Source: Platycnemis pennipes (Eukaryota > Arthropoda > Insecta > Odonata > Platycnemididae). From it: a DNA stretch of 64,000 nucleotides. Of this stretch, positions 21,932 to 33,345 are shown in pieces; position 1 is the stretch's first letter, and every line of letters begins with the position of its first letter. The translations under genes and the position numbers were made by a program. Under the pieces are notes generated by a model that made no database searches, was not told the DNA's origin, and worked only from the letters and a program-made list of their open reading frames with translations. Location of the stretch: assembly GCA_933228895.1 (NCBI GenBank), contig OW121846.1, positions 150,954,746 through 151,018,745 of the forward strand, written 5' to 3'.

Positions 21932-23013
21932 TCGAGGCGAATTTCGGGACTGTGATTACGGGGAAGAGGCTTCACATGCTGACAGGCTTAATATGTTTCG
22001 ATGACAAGGATTACTCTAATGTAAAGCAAAAGGTTTCATAGTTACCATGCCCAAATGGAAATTCAACATTAGGTATCAACAATTTATACAGTGACTTCTC
22101 TTCGTAAACTATATTGAACGTATGATGTTCTTACACAAATTAATCTTTTTGCATTGTGAATGAGTAGTTGAAGAAGATGTATCGATTTGTTATCTACCAA
22201 TACTTGAGCTTGAAAACCATGACTGATGTGTAAAGGCTTTACATTTTAAATGCTATGCTTAAGTACAAGAAATGGAAGGCTTATACTCTTGGCTGCTATT
22301 GCTGCAGAAGGAAGGAGGGTCATATTCCCATTGTTATGCTTGTCATGCTCGATGCTATAGGTTAACCATATTTAATAATAGCATGAACGATAAGTTTAAC
22401 AATTATTATGATGTTAAATTGAGGAATGGATGGAATGAATTATGTCACCGTAAGCTGTATGCATGTTAAAACATGGGACTTTTAAACTACATCGTCAAAA
22501 ATATTAAGTACTGTCAAATATAATTATAAACATTTTGCTCACTGACCTTTTATTTAGTGAATTTCGTTTCTGTCCATTTTATATGATGGTATGAAACAAG
22601 GCGATTAGATAGCACGATTAACAGCATTAATATGAATGGTTTTGTGTCGTAACTAACAATGCAGCAAGAATTACGGGAGTAATGAAAGCCAACAATCAAA
22701 TTAAATCTAGATAAAATTCTGAAATAAAATATTCACGTTTGTTTTAAAGTGTTTGTAAATATTTACTTCGTGATCTCAATGTTGCGGTTTGGGGTTATCG
22801 TTCGTCATTTGTTAGCATAGATCTTCTGCTGTTTCCTCTGCAACGTCACACAACGTCACCGATGTACGATAACTCCCCGAAGACAGCCGAAGCTTATCGA
22901 ACGAAAGCAACGCCCGAACCGTAATAGCACGTTAGACAGCCTCCATCATTTCGTTCGATAGTGGTATCGTACGATATCTCCTATCGGCGGAAGTTCCGTA
23001 ATAGACACCCTGG

Positions 23014-23548
23014 GGTGGCTTTGCCTTTGCACCCTCCTCACTTCCCCCGCCCTCATCTCTCCCCCTACGTCTCCTTTCCCCCCTCTCTTCCTTCCGAATT
23101 ACCTCCCCGCACTCCGTCATCCCTCGGGGAAAATTGAAATTCGCACCCTCTTCTCCTTCCCTCTCTCTCTCTCTCACACCATTCCTTTTTACTTTTTGCC
23201 CTTTTCTCCTGGTTTTGAGGTTTTAATTCCCTTTCCCTTCAGTCTTGCATCTCCCCTAATTTTCCCCTCAGCTTTCGCTACTCGAGACTGGAAATCCTTT
23301 TTGCTTCTTCTCCTTAGGTAATTTTCCTTTTCACTCCCTCCTTTCTGTTTCCTCATTATTTCATTCCAGCTCCTCACTTTTGCTCCCTTTTTCCTTGTCA
23401 CGTGCATTTTCCCCCTTAGTCATTTCATTTTCCCCCTAAGTCATTTCCTCACTTTTTTATTTAAAATGTACCCATCATACCCCTGTGTTCGCCGTAGTAC
23501 TTTTGTCGACGGTATAATTTGAGTTCGTCGACACTTACGGTCTGCCGA
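23014..23548. other. Pyrimidine-rich flank
   Basis: C/T-rich DNA including a (CT)n run at about 23,160-23,176. The minus-strand frames are low-complexity Glu/Arg translations. Confidence 0.5.
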
Positions 23549-23800
23549 ATTCTCTGAAAAGAAGACGGCACAACTTGGTCGACCATATCTTAAGACACAA
23601 TGGCCTGATGAAGACAATCGTCGAGGGAAAAGTAAACAGGAAGAATGGAAAAGGCAGGCCTCGGATGAGATATATGGAGCAAGTTCTAAAGGATATGAAA
23701 GAGAATAATGACATCGATATGAAGAGGTTAGCCAAAAAGAGAATCGAGTGGATAGCTGCGTCAAACCAATCTTAGGATTCGTTTGACGCAGCTATGGTGA
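23549..23800 (+). mobile_element. RTE-like LINE, C-terminal fragment
   Basis: The plus-strand frame (open 23575-23775, readable upstream to 23,551) gives LKRRRHNLVDHILRHNGLMK, then an [20 protein letters not shown] block and a terminal RIEWIAASNQS. This is the C-terminal tail typical of RTE-type reverse-transcriptase ORFs in arthropods. Related pieces are at 32,970 and 63,770. Everything 5' of the tail is missing. Confidence 0.8.
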
Positions 23801-26239
23801 ATGGCATTCCAATCAAAATAGTTATGCCGGGATGACTGTCGAATATTGCCCTAATAATGGCTTAAATAACGTTTTCGTCCTATCATACAATAGTTGCATC
23901 GCTAATTTATATAGACCACCGCTTATAATTTCTATATTTCGTCCCTAAAAGTAGTTCACTCCCGTCAAGGAACAATATCACTTACTGTCTTTGTAAGGGG
24001 TTGGATGTAATTCCTGATATTATTCGTGACATATTATTTTTTCACTTGAGATCATGTCCTAGTGCCACCAAAAATACGAAGGTGGAACCTTTTGTTGTTC
24101 TGTGTCGTCTCTGTTTCTATGGATGTTCTTTATATGCACACTGCCACTCACCATTGCAGTGGCTTGCAGGATATTATGTAAATGTAGGCATTTTTTGAAT
24201 ATTTGACTTCTAATCCGTATTGAGCCGGCAAAGGTATTATTTTTGACTCGATTAGCTGATACCCTATTGATTCAGAGAGTGTAAATACATACTGTTCTAT
24301 TTTTATAATAATCTTACCCTTCCACCCATTATTTAATGTTACTACAAAACCCATATCTGTACTGAAGAAAGTGGTACAGCTGCTATCGTCGATTTTTCTA
24401 GGAAATCAGAAACAACATGTTTCGCTATTCCTTTCCTGAAAAGAAACATTCTTCGGGTTCTGAAAGTTGAAACCAGTGCCTATTCGAAAAGGGGTGAGCA
24501 TCCACAAAAGGGTTCTCGTAAAAGCAGACCTGCCGAAGTGATTCACCACTAAGGGTCTCGCAGAGAAAGACACCCTTCTACGTAATGACTGTTAACTGTC
24601 GAGCTTACATAAGAAGGGCTCGGCATAACTCATAGGGTCCTAGGAAATGAAAAATTTTAACTTTTTGAAATCCAAAATCATTTTCTGAAATCCAAATAAC
24701 ATAAATAGAGAATTTATAATAGAGAATTTTAATAACATTAAATAGAGAAATGAAATAGGAATAAATGTAATTAAATAAGGAGAAACGTATGCACTTAACA
24801 TTCGATTAAAATTATTTGCGACAATTCACACCACGCTGAAGAAATACTTTCATACGGTTTTCATTTCATAAAAATGAACAGTAAAATTTCACTTCTCTTT
24901 CGAGTTACATTAAGTTAAGAAATTAGAAGCTCTGCTAAAAATCATACTAAAGAGTTATAAGCACCATTTTTAGCTTCGTTTTGATCTAAGTGCACATTTG
25001 ACATATATTTATGATATTTCGTTTCTATCAGGGTTCATTGTATAACCTATCGCAAGCTCAACTCAGTAATACCAAACACCTAACTTGTGTTTGTAGTCGC
25101 GCTCTAAATGTCTGTACCATATTTAACATAATTGCAAATTCAGGGTGGGACGAATCGTTATTTCGCAATGGAAAGTGAAACGATGCCCACGCAAGAGACC
25201 GGAAGATTTGAGACCCCTTCATTTCGTCATAGATAAAAAAAGGTCGGGTTCTAAGAATCTCGAGTGACCGCTGTCGAGATATCTCCCTTTCTTTTCAGTC
25301 ATCAAAAAAACAAATCACTCGCGAGGGGACCGAGGAGATGCTCCGACCGCTATTATGTTACATCTAGAGGAGGGGCAGAAGAGGGAGAGACGGCCCCCCA
25401 TTCCACATTTTTATACCGCCACCTATGCGGGGATTCGTAGAACTAATTCCAAAAATCCGTTACATCTGAGAAACGGTGGAAGTAATTTGCTCTAAGGGAA
25501 AGTGGCGTGGAATTGTGCTACGTAAAACTTTCTTCAGTCAAATCACTTGTGTTGATATTTATATAGAAAAGTGGTTACTAAACGTTCTATGAAAGTACTT
25601 AAAGTAGTGCAATCACTCGTGTGAAATGTTGTGAGGATTGTATTTTCATTTTCTCTGGTGCAGTTGAATTGCCTACCAATACGACTCCTGCGCTACTGGA
25701 TATGGCAGATCTTAGCCGTAAGGAGCTAAGAAACATGACTTGTGCCTCATCCGTCTGCTTTTATATCGAAGTTATCTACATTCTTCTTGTTTCTAAGGAA
25801 TCGGTACCCTGCGTAGTCTTAGTGAATGTGATCCTCGAGTAATATTACCTTGCAGAATGCGGCAAGAGCGTGTGGCAGGTGGTGATTCGGTGACTAGCCG
25901 TGAAAGAAGTGAGAGGAATAAAGAATTAGAAATTGATATGGACACTAATGGAATGCCTTTTTTTATTTCGCCTAGAAAATACTTTGACCACGACCTCTGT
26001 TTCAGCAAATTTGTCCGATTTCACGCAATGTATGACATAGGTCGAATGTTAAGATTGGTGCAATTAAGGGCTTTTTATTCGTATTCATCATGGAAAGTTA
26101 CGCAGAGGGTTATTCGGGAGTTACCCGGAGAAAGTGACCTAAATATATTCGTGAAGTGTATATGGGTTTGGGGACGTTTGCGTTCCGATCTTTCTTATTG
26201 GTCTCGAGAACGATGGGCATGGTCAACACACTCTGGGAC
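23801..26239. other. 2.4 kb without a recognisable gene
   Basis: AT-rich apart from the LINE tip at 24,140 and a small GC-richer patch near 25,140-25,430. The frame at 25857-26243 (128 codons) has no recognisable domain and overlaps the edge of an antisense LINE relic. Confidence 0.45.
24140..24192 (+). mobile_element. LINE 3' tip
   Basis: CACTGCCACTCACC, then GTGGCTTGCAGGATATTATG and TAAATGTAGG match the 3' end of the LINE at 32,220-32,290 and nothing more. It is a severely 5'-truncated insertion. Confidence 0.65.
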
Positions 26240-26400
26240 CTAGGAGTACATGTCCATCACTCTATTTCTAGCTCTTGCCAGGTCATCCATCGCCTTTGTT
26301 ATCTGGAAGTATGTCAGGATTTTTGCATTACTATTATAATTAAAATCACCCAAAATTGATATTCCTGGGATTTGTTTAGCATCGAGTCTTCCTATCTGTC
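26240..26400 (-). mobile_element. LINE endonuclease relic (short)
   Basis: The minus strand reads GISILGDFNYNSNAKILTYF, then KAMDDLARARNRV. The ILGDFN block is the endonuclease signature of LINE ORF2. No other block is recoverable. Confidence 0.5.
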
Positions 26401-27289
26401 AAGATTCGCAACCCAGACTAGTAAGCTGAAGTGTTAAGTTTAAAGTTTCCCCTTTGGTAAGTTATTTAACTAATGCTTTCCTTAGGAAATTGTGTGTCTT
26501 ATGAGTTCCGTTCTCTCGATTTTGATCGGAAATGTGTCCATGTTAGATTTCACTGCTGATAGAAAGTTTGCTTGACGAATGAACTTCCCTTCACCATTTG
26601 ATTTCTACGTATTGTCTCACTGATTTACAGTGACCATTGCCTGTGCAGTATACCTCACGTGTGCTATAATTTGGAGTCTGATTATGGCTATTAATATGGC
26701 TATTAATATGGCTAGCAGGAGGGTGTATAAAGAGAATAATTCCGCGAACCTAGAAAGGCAACATGAATGGACAAACTGTTGGAAGTTTGGATGGGAAGAG
26801 GAGGGTGGTGTTGAGTCCACTGCACTCACAAGTCCTACCATTTCCATCCATTCTATATTTCCTGGGAAACTGCACGTTCGTCGTCCTTAATATTTGCCGT
26901 GTCCGTTCCTGCCCCCGATCCATCGCTTTCCCATTATTTCCTCAATGATCTTAACCCCCTTCATCTTCCACCCTAAACCGCTTCATCCCCTTAGCCTATA
27001 TCCGGACCAGATTTTATTCGACCCTATCCTTCCCTACTTCTTCCTTATCATTACCATCTTCCCATCTCCGCGTGGAAGGAAAACTCCATCCAATCGTAAC
27101 TGAACGGAGGGAAAAACCTTCGCTGAAACATCAAATCGTTTCTGCTCTTCTCCATTCGTTCTTTGCCTTGCCGTTCCTTGCCTTTGCCTAACGGGAATAT
27201 CTTAATGTTTTTGTTCCACACCAGAAAAGTACGTGTTTTTCATGAAGTAGAGTATTTGTTATCCCTTATTATAGTAATGCTCTTATTTT
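26401..27289. other. Non-coding, nothing recognised
   Basis: AT-rich, turning pyrimidine-rich after 26,880. No domain is seen in any frame. Confidence 0.5.
26684..26714. repeat. 12-bp tandem repeat
   Basis: ATGGCTATTAAT twice plus a partial third unit. Confidence 0.85.
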
Positions 27290-27427
27290 CCATCTATATC
27301 TACATCTACACGATACCCTCCACGCCACCACGAGGGTGTGTGACAGGGGGGGTGAAGATCACCAAGCATGCACTACTAACATGCAAACAAGCAACTATAG
27401 GGTCTCATGCAACTAGATGTTAATTCC
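27290..27427 (-). mobile_element. LINE 3' end, about 140 bp
   Basis: The reverse complement matches the last 140 bp of the LINE at 32,150-32,290: ATCTAGTTGCATGAGACCC, AGTAGTGCATGCTTGGTGA and the terminal GTGTAGATGTAGAT tail. It is 5'-truncated. Confidence 0.85.
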
Positions 27428-30400
27428 ATGCTGTGCCGAGTAGCATTTACATTATAGTTTTCTGTTTCTGCTTTTGTCTACCGTTATTTCGATTTCTTCG
27501 CACTTTCTCTGAAGGCGAGAGGTCTTGCTTTTTCAAGTAGCCAGTAAGTAGTAACCTCCTCTCCGTCGTCACCTTAATAATAAATCGCACTCGATTAATA
27601 CAGCCTCACGACTGGTCCCTGGCTAGATAGTCGATTAGCGGCCATTTCCTCCGCAGTATTTTGCTCGCGACGGTTCTGTCTTGCCTTGATTTGATGGAAT
27701 GTTTGAAAGGAAATAGTCTCGTAGCTGTGGGTTCTCGGGATTATAATGAGGTGTTTTTTCTTTGTCTTCCACATTGAAGTACCGCGGGTTTACAACGCCT
27801 GTAGTGAAATGAGTGTCTTTATGCAAATCATTGTGTTCACTGCCTTCTATTGCATGAAGAAGAGGTCCTACCCTCTCCCCCGTGTGATTGGGTGCTGATT
27901 TGTTGGCAGTCTCGCATTCAGTCGTTCGCTTGGCATAAATTAAAATCATTAGATCGGTGATATTACTCTTTAGGAAAGCGGTTCATAATTGCCTAAAACT
28001 TTGAACTCTACTAGTTTTATATCTTTTACGCTTTACTTTCTGTTTCTTCCATGATTTTGCTCGCACTGAAAGTTGGGAGAAACATGATAGGGGAGTGAAT
28101 ATATTATAGTGAAATGCATTTGCAAATGACTTATTGCCAGGTTAAAAACCTTTACCCATTTCTATCAGTATTCTGTGGAGTACGATTAGTCAAATGTTTG
28201 TTTATTAGAATATCGAGGCTGTACAATTTAGGTTGCGATAAGATGTATTTTCATTGAAATGCATTTAGCTTCTGAATTGCTGCTTGAGCGATAGCACTTT
28301 TCCTTGGGCGTTTCCCTTCTTTTCCGCCCTCGGCACAACTTGACTTTTCTTTCCAATCTGCTTCCCTCAGCCCGATATCGTCCACGACAACCTTATGGGC
28401 GTAATTCCTTCCTTTCACTCTCAACACGTGCCGAATTCTTTTCATCTCCTTATCAGCCCCATTCCACGCCAAGCGGATTTTCCCCAACAGCTTCGTTTCC
28501 ATCATTCTTCCAACTCTTCCCTTCGCCAGCGACAGCTCCCGTGCGAAGCCGATCTCTTTTCGGACTCTTTCATTCCGTTGCTCTTTCCTTTAGAGCCTAA
28601 ACGTCACCGTTATAGTAAGGGCAGTGATGCGATAATCATTTCTTTCTCTTTCACTCGACAATTCTTTTCACTTGTGGGCAAGTGAGCGATATTCGTCGTT
28701 CTATTTTAGTGAGTATTTGGTAATCTTATAGGGGCATATTAGCTGGGTAATGTGAAGATTTTTTCACTTTTTTGCTACATCTGGATATAATCTCCCTCAT
28801 TAATGATCACCTGCATAAATTTCCCTCGATTAAAAAAAATTAGCTCCAGACTTTATAGTTAATCAGTTTGGAGACTACATGTGGTGAAAATGATGCCGGG
28901 CGTTGTCGGATCCGGAATAGTAGATGAAGCTGTAATATTTCTAGTCAAGTGGTTGACGAAGTGTCCGTAGTACGTAATAGCCTTACCCTGTTCGCAATAA
29001 TCGTGACGCAGATGCTATTAGGGGAAGCGACCGACAGTTGAGGTAATTTTTCACCATCAATGATTGCTTCCCTCACCCCCCACCATCAAGGATTCTTGGG
29101 TTTAGGATGGAGATACAGGATCGGGGGAAGGGTGGTGAGAAACAAGGCATCAGCATCAGCTTGATATTAACGATGGGCGCCGAGGGCGCATTGTTTGACG
29201 CCCCAGCCGACATAAGGAATGCCCTCTGCTTCACTCCACACCGTATCCAAAGGGAGATTACAAGAAAACTTCCTGCGGGATGTGAACCAAGGTTTACGTT
29301 TGAAAAGGCATTGACGACTTCGTGTCGAGTGAGGAAAATTTCGATCAAGCGGGTGCATATTAGTATCTTAAAGGCGTTCAGTGCAATTCACTGCTAGGGT
29401 ATTAAGATGATAGAGAAATGGAAGTGAACAGATCAAATTATTTTGTATGTGTGTATTGAAACTTTAGGTATACGAACCAGCCGGGAAAAAAAACTTAACG
29501 GAGTTACTCGCTGATATGCGTAGCAGCGGAAATTCCACAGTGAAAAAATCTGTAAAAGAACTTCTTACTTTCCGGTCAGGTGCGGTAACTATTAACGCTA
29601 CCAAGACGTTTTCGCGTCGTTACTTACTGCGGATTTTTTGATACTGTAAAGGAACATGGTGTTTGTTTTTTCTTACTAATATATGGCCCATTATAAACCT
29701 CAAGGAATCCAGTGGGTAGAACGACGCCTTGGTTACTGAACTGGCTATAGCACCCGACCAGAAATTAGGGATTCCGGGCTCTATAGTCCAGATCAAAGTG
29801 AATGATTATTTTGTATATTAATCTCGAGCACGTAATGTCTTCACATAGATCTTTTAGTAAACTTTCAACATACGAATTCGGCGATCGCGTTTTGTGTAAA
29901 CGGTGTAACGTAGCTTATTATTGCGTTGATGTTTGGAGACAAATCTCATTTAAATTAATCTCAAAATAGATTCTCATTTAATCTTGAATTTAAAATCTTC
30001 ATTTTTATGGTATATTTAAGGTATTTACACTTGATAAATTTCATTTTCCCATGATTCAGTGCGTAGTAATAAATTTAAGGAGAAGGGAAATTTCTCTTTC
30101 TTCCTCTCCATTCTCTCCTATGATGGAGTTTTTTCTATGCCATTCCCTTACTCTTCGCGACCTTATCGAGAATTATTGCATTGTGCACTTAACCTTTGAC
30201 AGAATTCATTCTATTTTATCTTCGTTTTTTCTGTCTCTTACCGCCTCAAGAAGAACATCCCATGCCCTCAACCGTTTTCCCCATAAATACCCTTTTTTGT
30301 CACCGTCCGTCCTTGCAATCGTACCGGACGTCCGGAAAAATTTTATATTTTCTACGGGTCCAGAGTTTCCTTCGAGAGTAAAGTAATACTTGGTTATTTG

Positions 30401-30560
30401 TCGTAACTAAGCACGGAAAGTGTGCATTTCGTGTGGAAATTTATCATGGACGAATGTTCAATATTATTGGAAGCATCGAAACACTAACGATAAAATTGGA
30501 AGAAAGCGATGGAATACCGTAGTGTTGATCAAATTAGGAAATTCTAAAATTGACGCCCAT
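27428..30560. other. 3.1 kb without a recognisable gene
   Basis: Short frames only. Pyrimidine-rich patches at about 28,300-28,600 and 29,040-29,110 produce low-complexity translations. Confidence 0.5.
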
Positions 30561-30562
30561 GC

Positions 30563-30800
30563 TTACAAACCAGAATGAACAATCATTTTGGTGATTCCAT
30601 CATTTTGAAAGGCGTCTAGGAGTCCGCGGTTTAACCTCCTATCCGACGGATGGCATACTGAACATGAGGTACTCTCCATACAGCCCTCATTTAAGGACAG
30701 GCTTACCATTGAAATAAATCTGCCACAGCCGGGATTCGACCCTGGGCCCTCGGAATGGAAAGCCAGTACTCTAGCCCCCACACTAATCCTATTCCTAGGT
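30563..30800 (-). mobile_element. tRNA-derived SINE
   Basis: On the minus strand a tRNA-like head (GGCTAGAGTACTGGCTTTCC, then GGGTCGAATCCCGG as a good B box) is followed by a body containing CCGTCGGATAGGAGGTTAAA. This fits a tRNA-headed SINE with a conserved central block. The exact 3' end is not clear. Confidence 0.65.
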
Positions 30801-31613
30801 GCGTTATTAATAACGTAGAGCGACTTAACGTTTTTTTTTTAGGATTGAATTTATTCTCAGAGAAGAGTATACTAAATGTGCTTATCTCTACGAACCATCC
30901 GTTCCATAATTGAGATTTCACTAAATTAATGCCATGTAGTTATCCTCCAGCTATCCAGCCAGTTCCATAAACCATTGAAATGCTTGTGGTGCACGGTCAT
31001 TGGTGCCAAATTATCTCCTTACATATTTTAGAGAACGCATGTGCCTTCATTCATGATTTCACCACTTTGGTGCTGTTGTACGATGTGTGATTTTGTGGGA
31101 ATTACAAATATATTAAAGTGATGAGAAAATATTACCCAGGACGCTGGAAATATTTTTGTTGAGAATCTCTACCTTCGTCAGGAGATGCCTAATGCCTCTT
31201 ATAACCCCGAGAGTTAACCGACCTTTCAGATGTAATATTGTTACGTCTCTCTACCCACAGGGGTTCATCTAGATGAGGAAAATTCGAAGGGTGTGATTCA
31301 GTTGGTTCCCTCGAAAAGCCTCCGAAATCACCCAAAGGTGCATTTGGCAGAATTATTAGCTCTCGAGGTAAAGTGGAGCCTTCCCCTCCGGTCTCTCTAG
31401 GTCCTATGGCACTTTCGCAGTCGCCTTCCATTTGATTCTCTCCCCCTCGCCTTCCCTCGGCAGTCGTTCCTGGGACACCCTCCTCCGCATTGTTCCCGCG
31501 GGGGTATCATTCGATCCCATTCTCCACGGTATCATCTGCAAGTTCCCTCCGTCCGGGACCGGGTGGCGTGTGAGAGTTGGCGGAGTGGGCGCGGGGCTCA
31601 GCCTCAGCAGGGC
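30801..31613. other. Non-coding, nothing recognised
   Basis: AT-rich up to 31,200, then CpG/pyrimidine-rich to about 31,610, where the LINE fragment joins. The long frame beginning at 31432 is LINE only after about residue 60. Confidence 0.5.
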
Positions 31614-32290
31614 CGGCCATCAATCGATTAGGCTAGGATTTATAAAAAGAGTACTTGGGAAATGTGATGAGAAGACAAAAGAGCGATGCTACTTTTCACT
31701 AGTTAGGCCCCACTTTGAGTATGCAGCCAGTGTATGGGATCCTAATGAATTAGGTTTGATGAGAGAACTAGACAGTGTGCAGCGTAGAGCAGCTAGGTTC
31801 GTCAAAAGGTGTTACGATAGGTTGAGTAGTGTATCAGAATTAATACAAGAATTAGGGTGGGAATCATTATCAGAGCGTAGGTTAAAGTACAGATTAAATC
31901 TATTGGAGAAATTTCAATCGGATAGCTTTACTGAAGATGTTAGGCACATATTAAAAACACCAGCGTATTATGCTTGATTCGACCAGATAAATAAGATTAG
32001 AGAGATAGATTGTCGTACAGGTAGATTCAAAATGGCATTTTTCCCCCGTACTATAAGAGAACAGAATAGGCAGCATAGGAAAGGGATAGGTAGGGGAAAT
32101 ATTTTAGAGTATTTTGTAGTGCATGATGCATGTATTAACCCCTCAAATACTATAGATACTAACAATCTAGTTGCATGAGACCCTTCAATTGCTTGCTTGC
32201 ATGCTAGTAGTGCATGCTTGGTGACCTTCACTCCCTGCCACACACCTTAGCGGTGGCTTGCAGGGTATCGTGTAGATGTAGATGTAGGCT
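31614..32290 (+). mobile_element. LINE 3' fragment (CR1-like) with TAGATG-repeat tail
   Basis: The plus strand gives the last part of an ORF2 (GFIKRVLGKCDEKTKERCY, LVRPHFEYAASVWDPNE, QRRAARFVKRCY) to the TGA at 31975. It then resumes past the stop as FDQINKIREIDCRTGRFKM and FFPRTIREQN. A 3' UTR and a GTGTAGATGTAGATGTAGG tail at 32,270-32,290 follow. The blocks after the first stop show that this stop is a mutation. This copy serves as the reference for the other 3' ends in the window. Confidence 0.88.
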
Positions 32291-32969
32291 CATCGCTCTT
32301 TCTTTCCATCTCCCCGCGTCTTCCTCGCTGGGCCCTTAAAGCCCTTTCCTCGCATCCACTCGGCCTCCTCCTCATTCCCGGCCCTCTTCCGTGAACATTC
32401 TAGCGTCTCCGACTTTTTATTAGCTCCCTCACCTTTTTCTCGTTTCTTGTCAGGGGTCACCGAATGCGTTTAGCCATCCTCGACGGCATTCTTCTTTTGA
32501 GGTTTTCCATTGGAGCGTTTGTGACACATGGAAGTAAGTCCTTGTGGCTCTAAAATCAACACCACGGGCTGTGAGACCCTTTTTGAGGGGTGTAAACCTC
32601 GGAAACCAGTATTGAACTCCTTTACTAACTCACTGTTTTATCTCAGTGAATTCCATCATTCTTCGCTCGTCGCCGTGTAGTTTTACTTTTGAAAATTTTA
32701 TTTACGTTTTGTTACACTCGGTGTTCATTGAGTAATATGCTTAAGTTCAATCCCGGGAATTACCTTTTCGCTAAAATATAAAGAATATCGAAAAAGTATT
32801 TCGATACTGAAAGAAATCATCTACAGCGGTGAAATAATCCGATTGGTAATCATTAGCAAGTTCGCCTTCTCCTTGTTGCTAATTCATTCTACCTAGAGAC
32901 CGCTTTTTAGCAGAGAGTTTGCCAATAACATTGCTGTTTGCTGGAAGCATTTGAAATGTGGTGCTACCG
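32291..32969. other. Non-coding, nothing recognised
   Basis: Pyrimidine-rich, then AT-rich. No supported feature. Confidence 0.5.
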
Positions 32970-33345
32970 AAGATTGATGAATATAAAATGGATCGATCGA
33001 GTGACAAACGAAGAAGTGTTAAAAAGAGTGGGAGAGAAGAGATGTCTGCTGGAAACCTGATAAAGAAGACGGGACAGCTTAATAGGCCACATCATAAGGC
33101 ACGATGGCCTAATGAAGACAATCGTCGAGGGGAAAGTGAACGGGAAGAATGGAAAAAGCAGGCCTCGTATGAGGTATATGGAGCAAGTTGTGAAGGATGT
33201 AAAAGATTGGAGCTACGTCAATATGAAGAGGTTGGCCGATTGAAGAGTCGAGTGGAGGGCTGTGTCCCTCCAAACACCGAAATTCATTGACAACACTTGT
33301 GTCAAACCAATCCTAGGATTGTCGGCCGATGATGATGGTGATGGC
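32970..33345 (+). mobile_element. RTE-like LINE, C-terminal fragment with GAT tail
   Basis: Across frames the plus strand gives [37 protein letters not shown] and [18 protein letters not shown], then KPILGL. The piece ends at GATGATGATGGTGATGG (about 33,328-33,345), the short-repeat tail usual for RTE elements. Frameshifts and stops are present. Confidence 0.8.

Larger units (their letters stand above)
20416..23008 (+). mobile_element. Element F copy 1 (F1): CCTGG-target transposon with internal satellite
   Basis: Termini are GTGTCTATTACGGA and its inverse TCCGTAATAGACAC, with CCTGG on both sides (20411-20415, 23009-23013). Length is 2,593 bp. Terminal regions of about 290 bp (left) and 180 bp (right) are packed with CGTTCGAT/ATCGAACG octamers and further copies of TATTACGG. 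Inside lie a 171-bp tandem array, a tRNA-like segment and AT-rich DNA with only short frames (for example 22272-22469, 65 codons). No transposase is recognisable, so it is presumably non-autonomous. A second copy, in opposite orientation, is at 50030-56006. Confidence 0.9.

Noticed and set aside
22272..22469. 65-codon frame in F1 as a transposase remnant
   Set aside because: No catalytic or DNA-binding motif and too short.
25857..26243. 128-codon frame as a gene
   Set aside because: No recognisable motif; overlaps the edge of an antisense LINE endonuclease relic.
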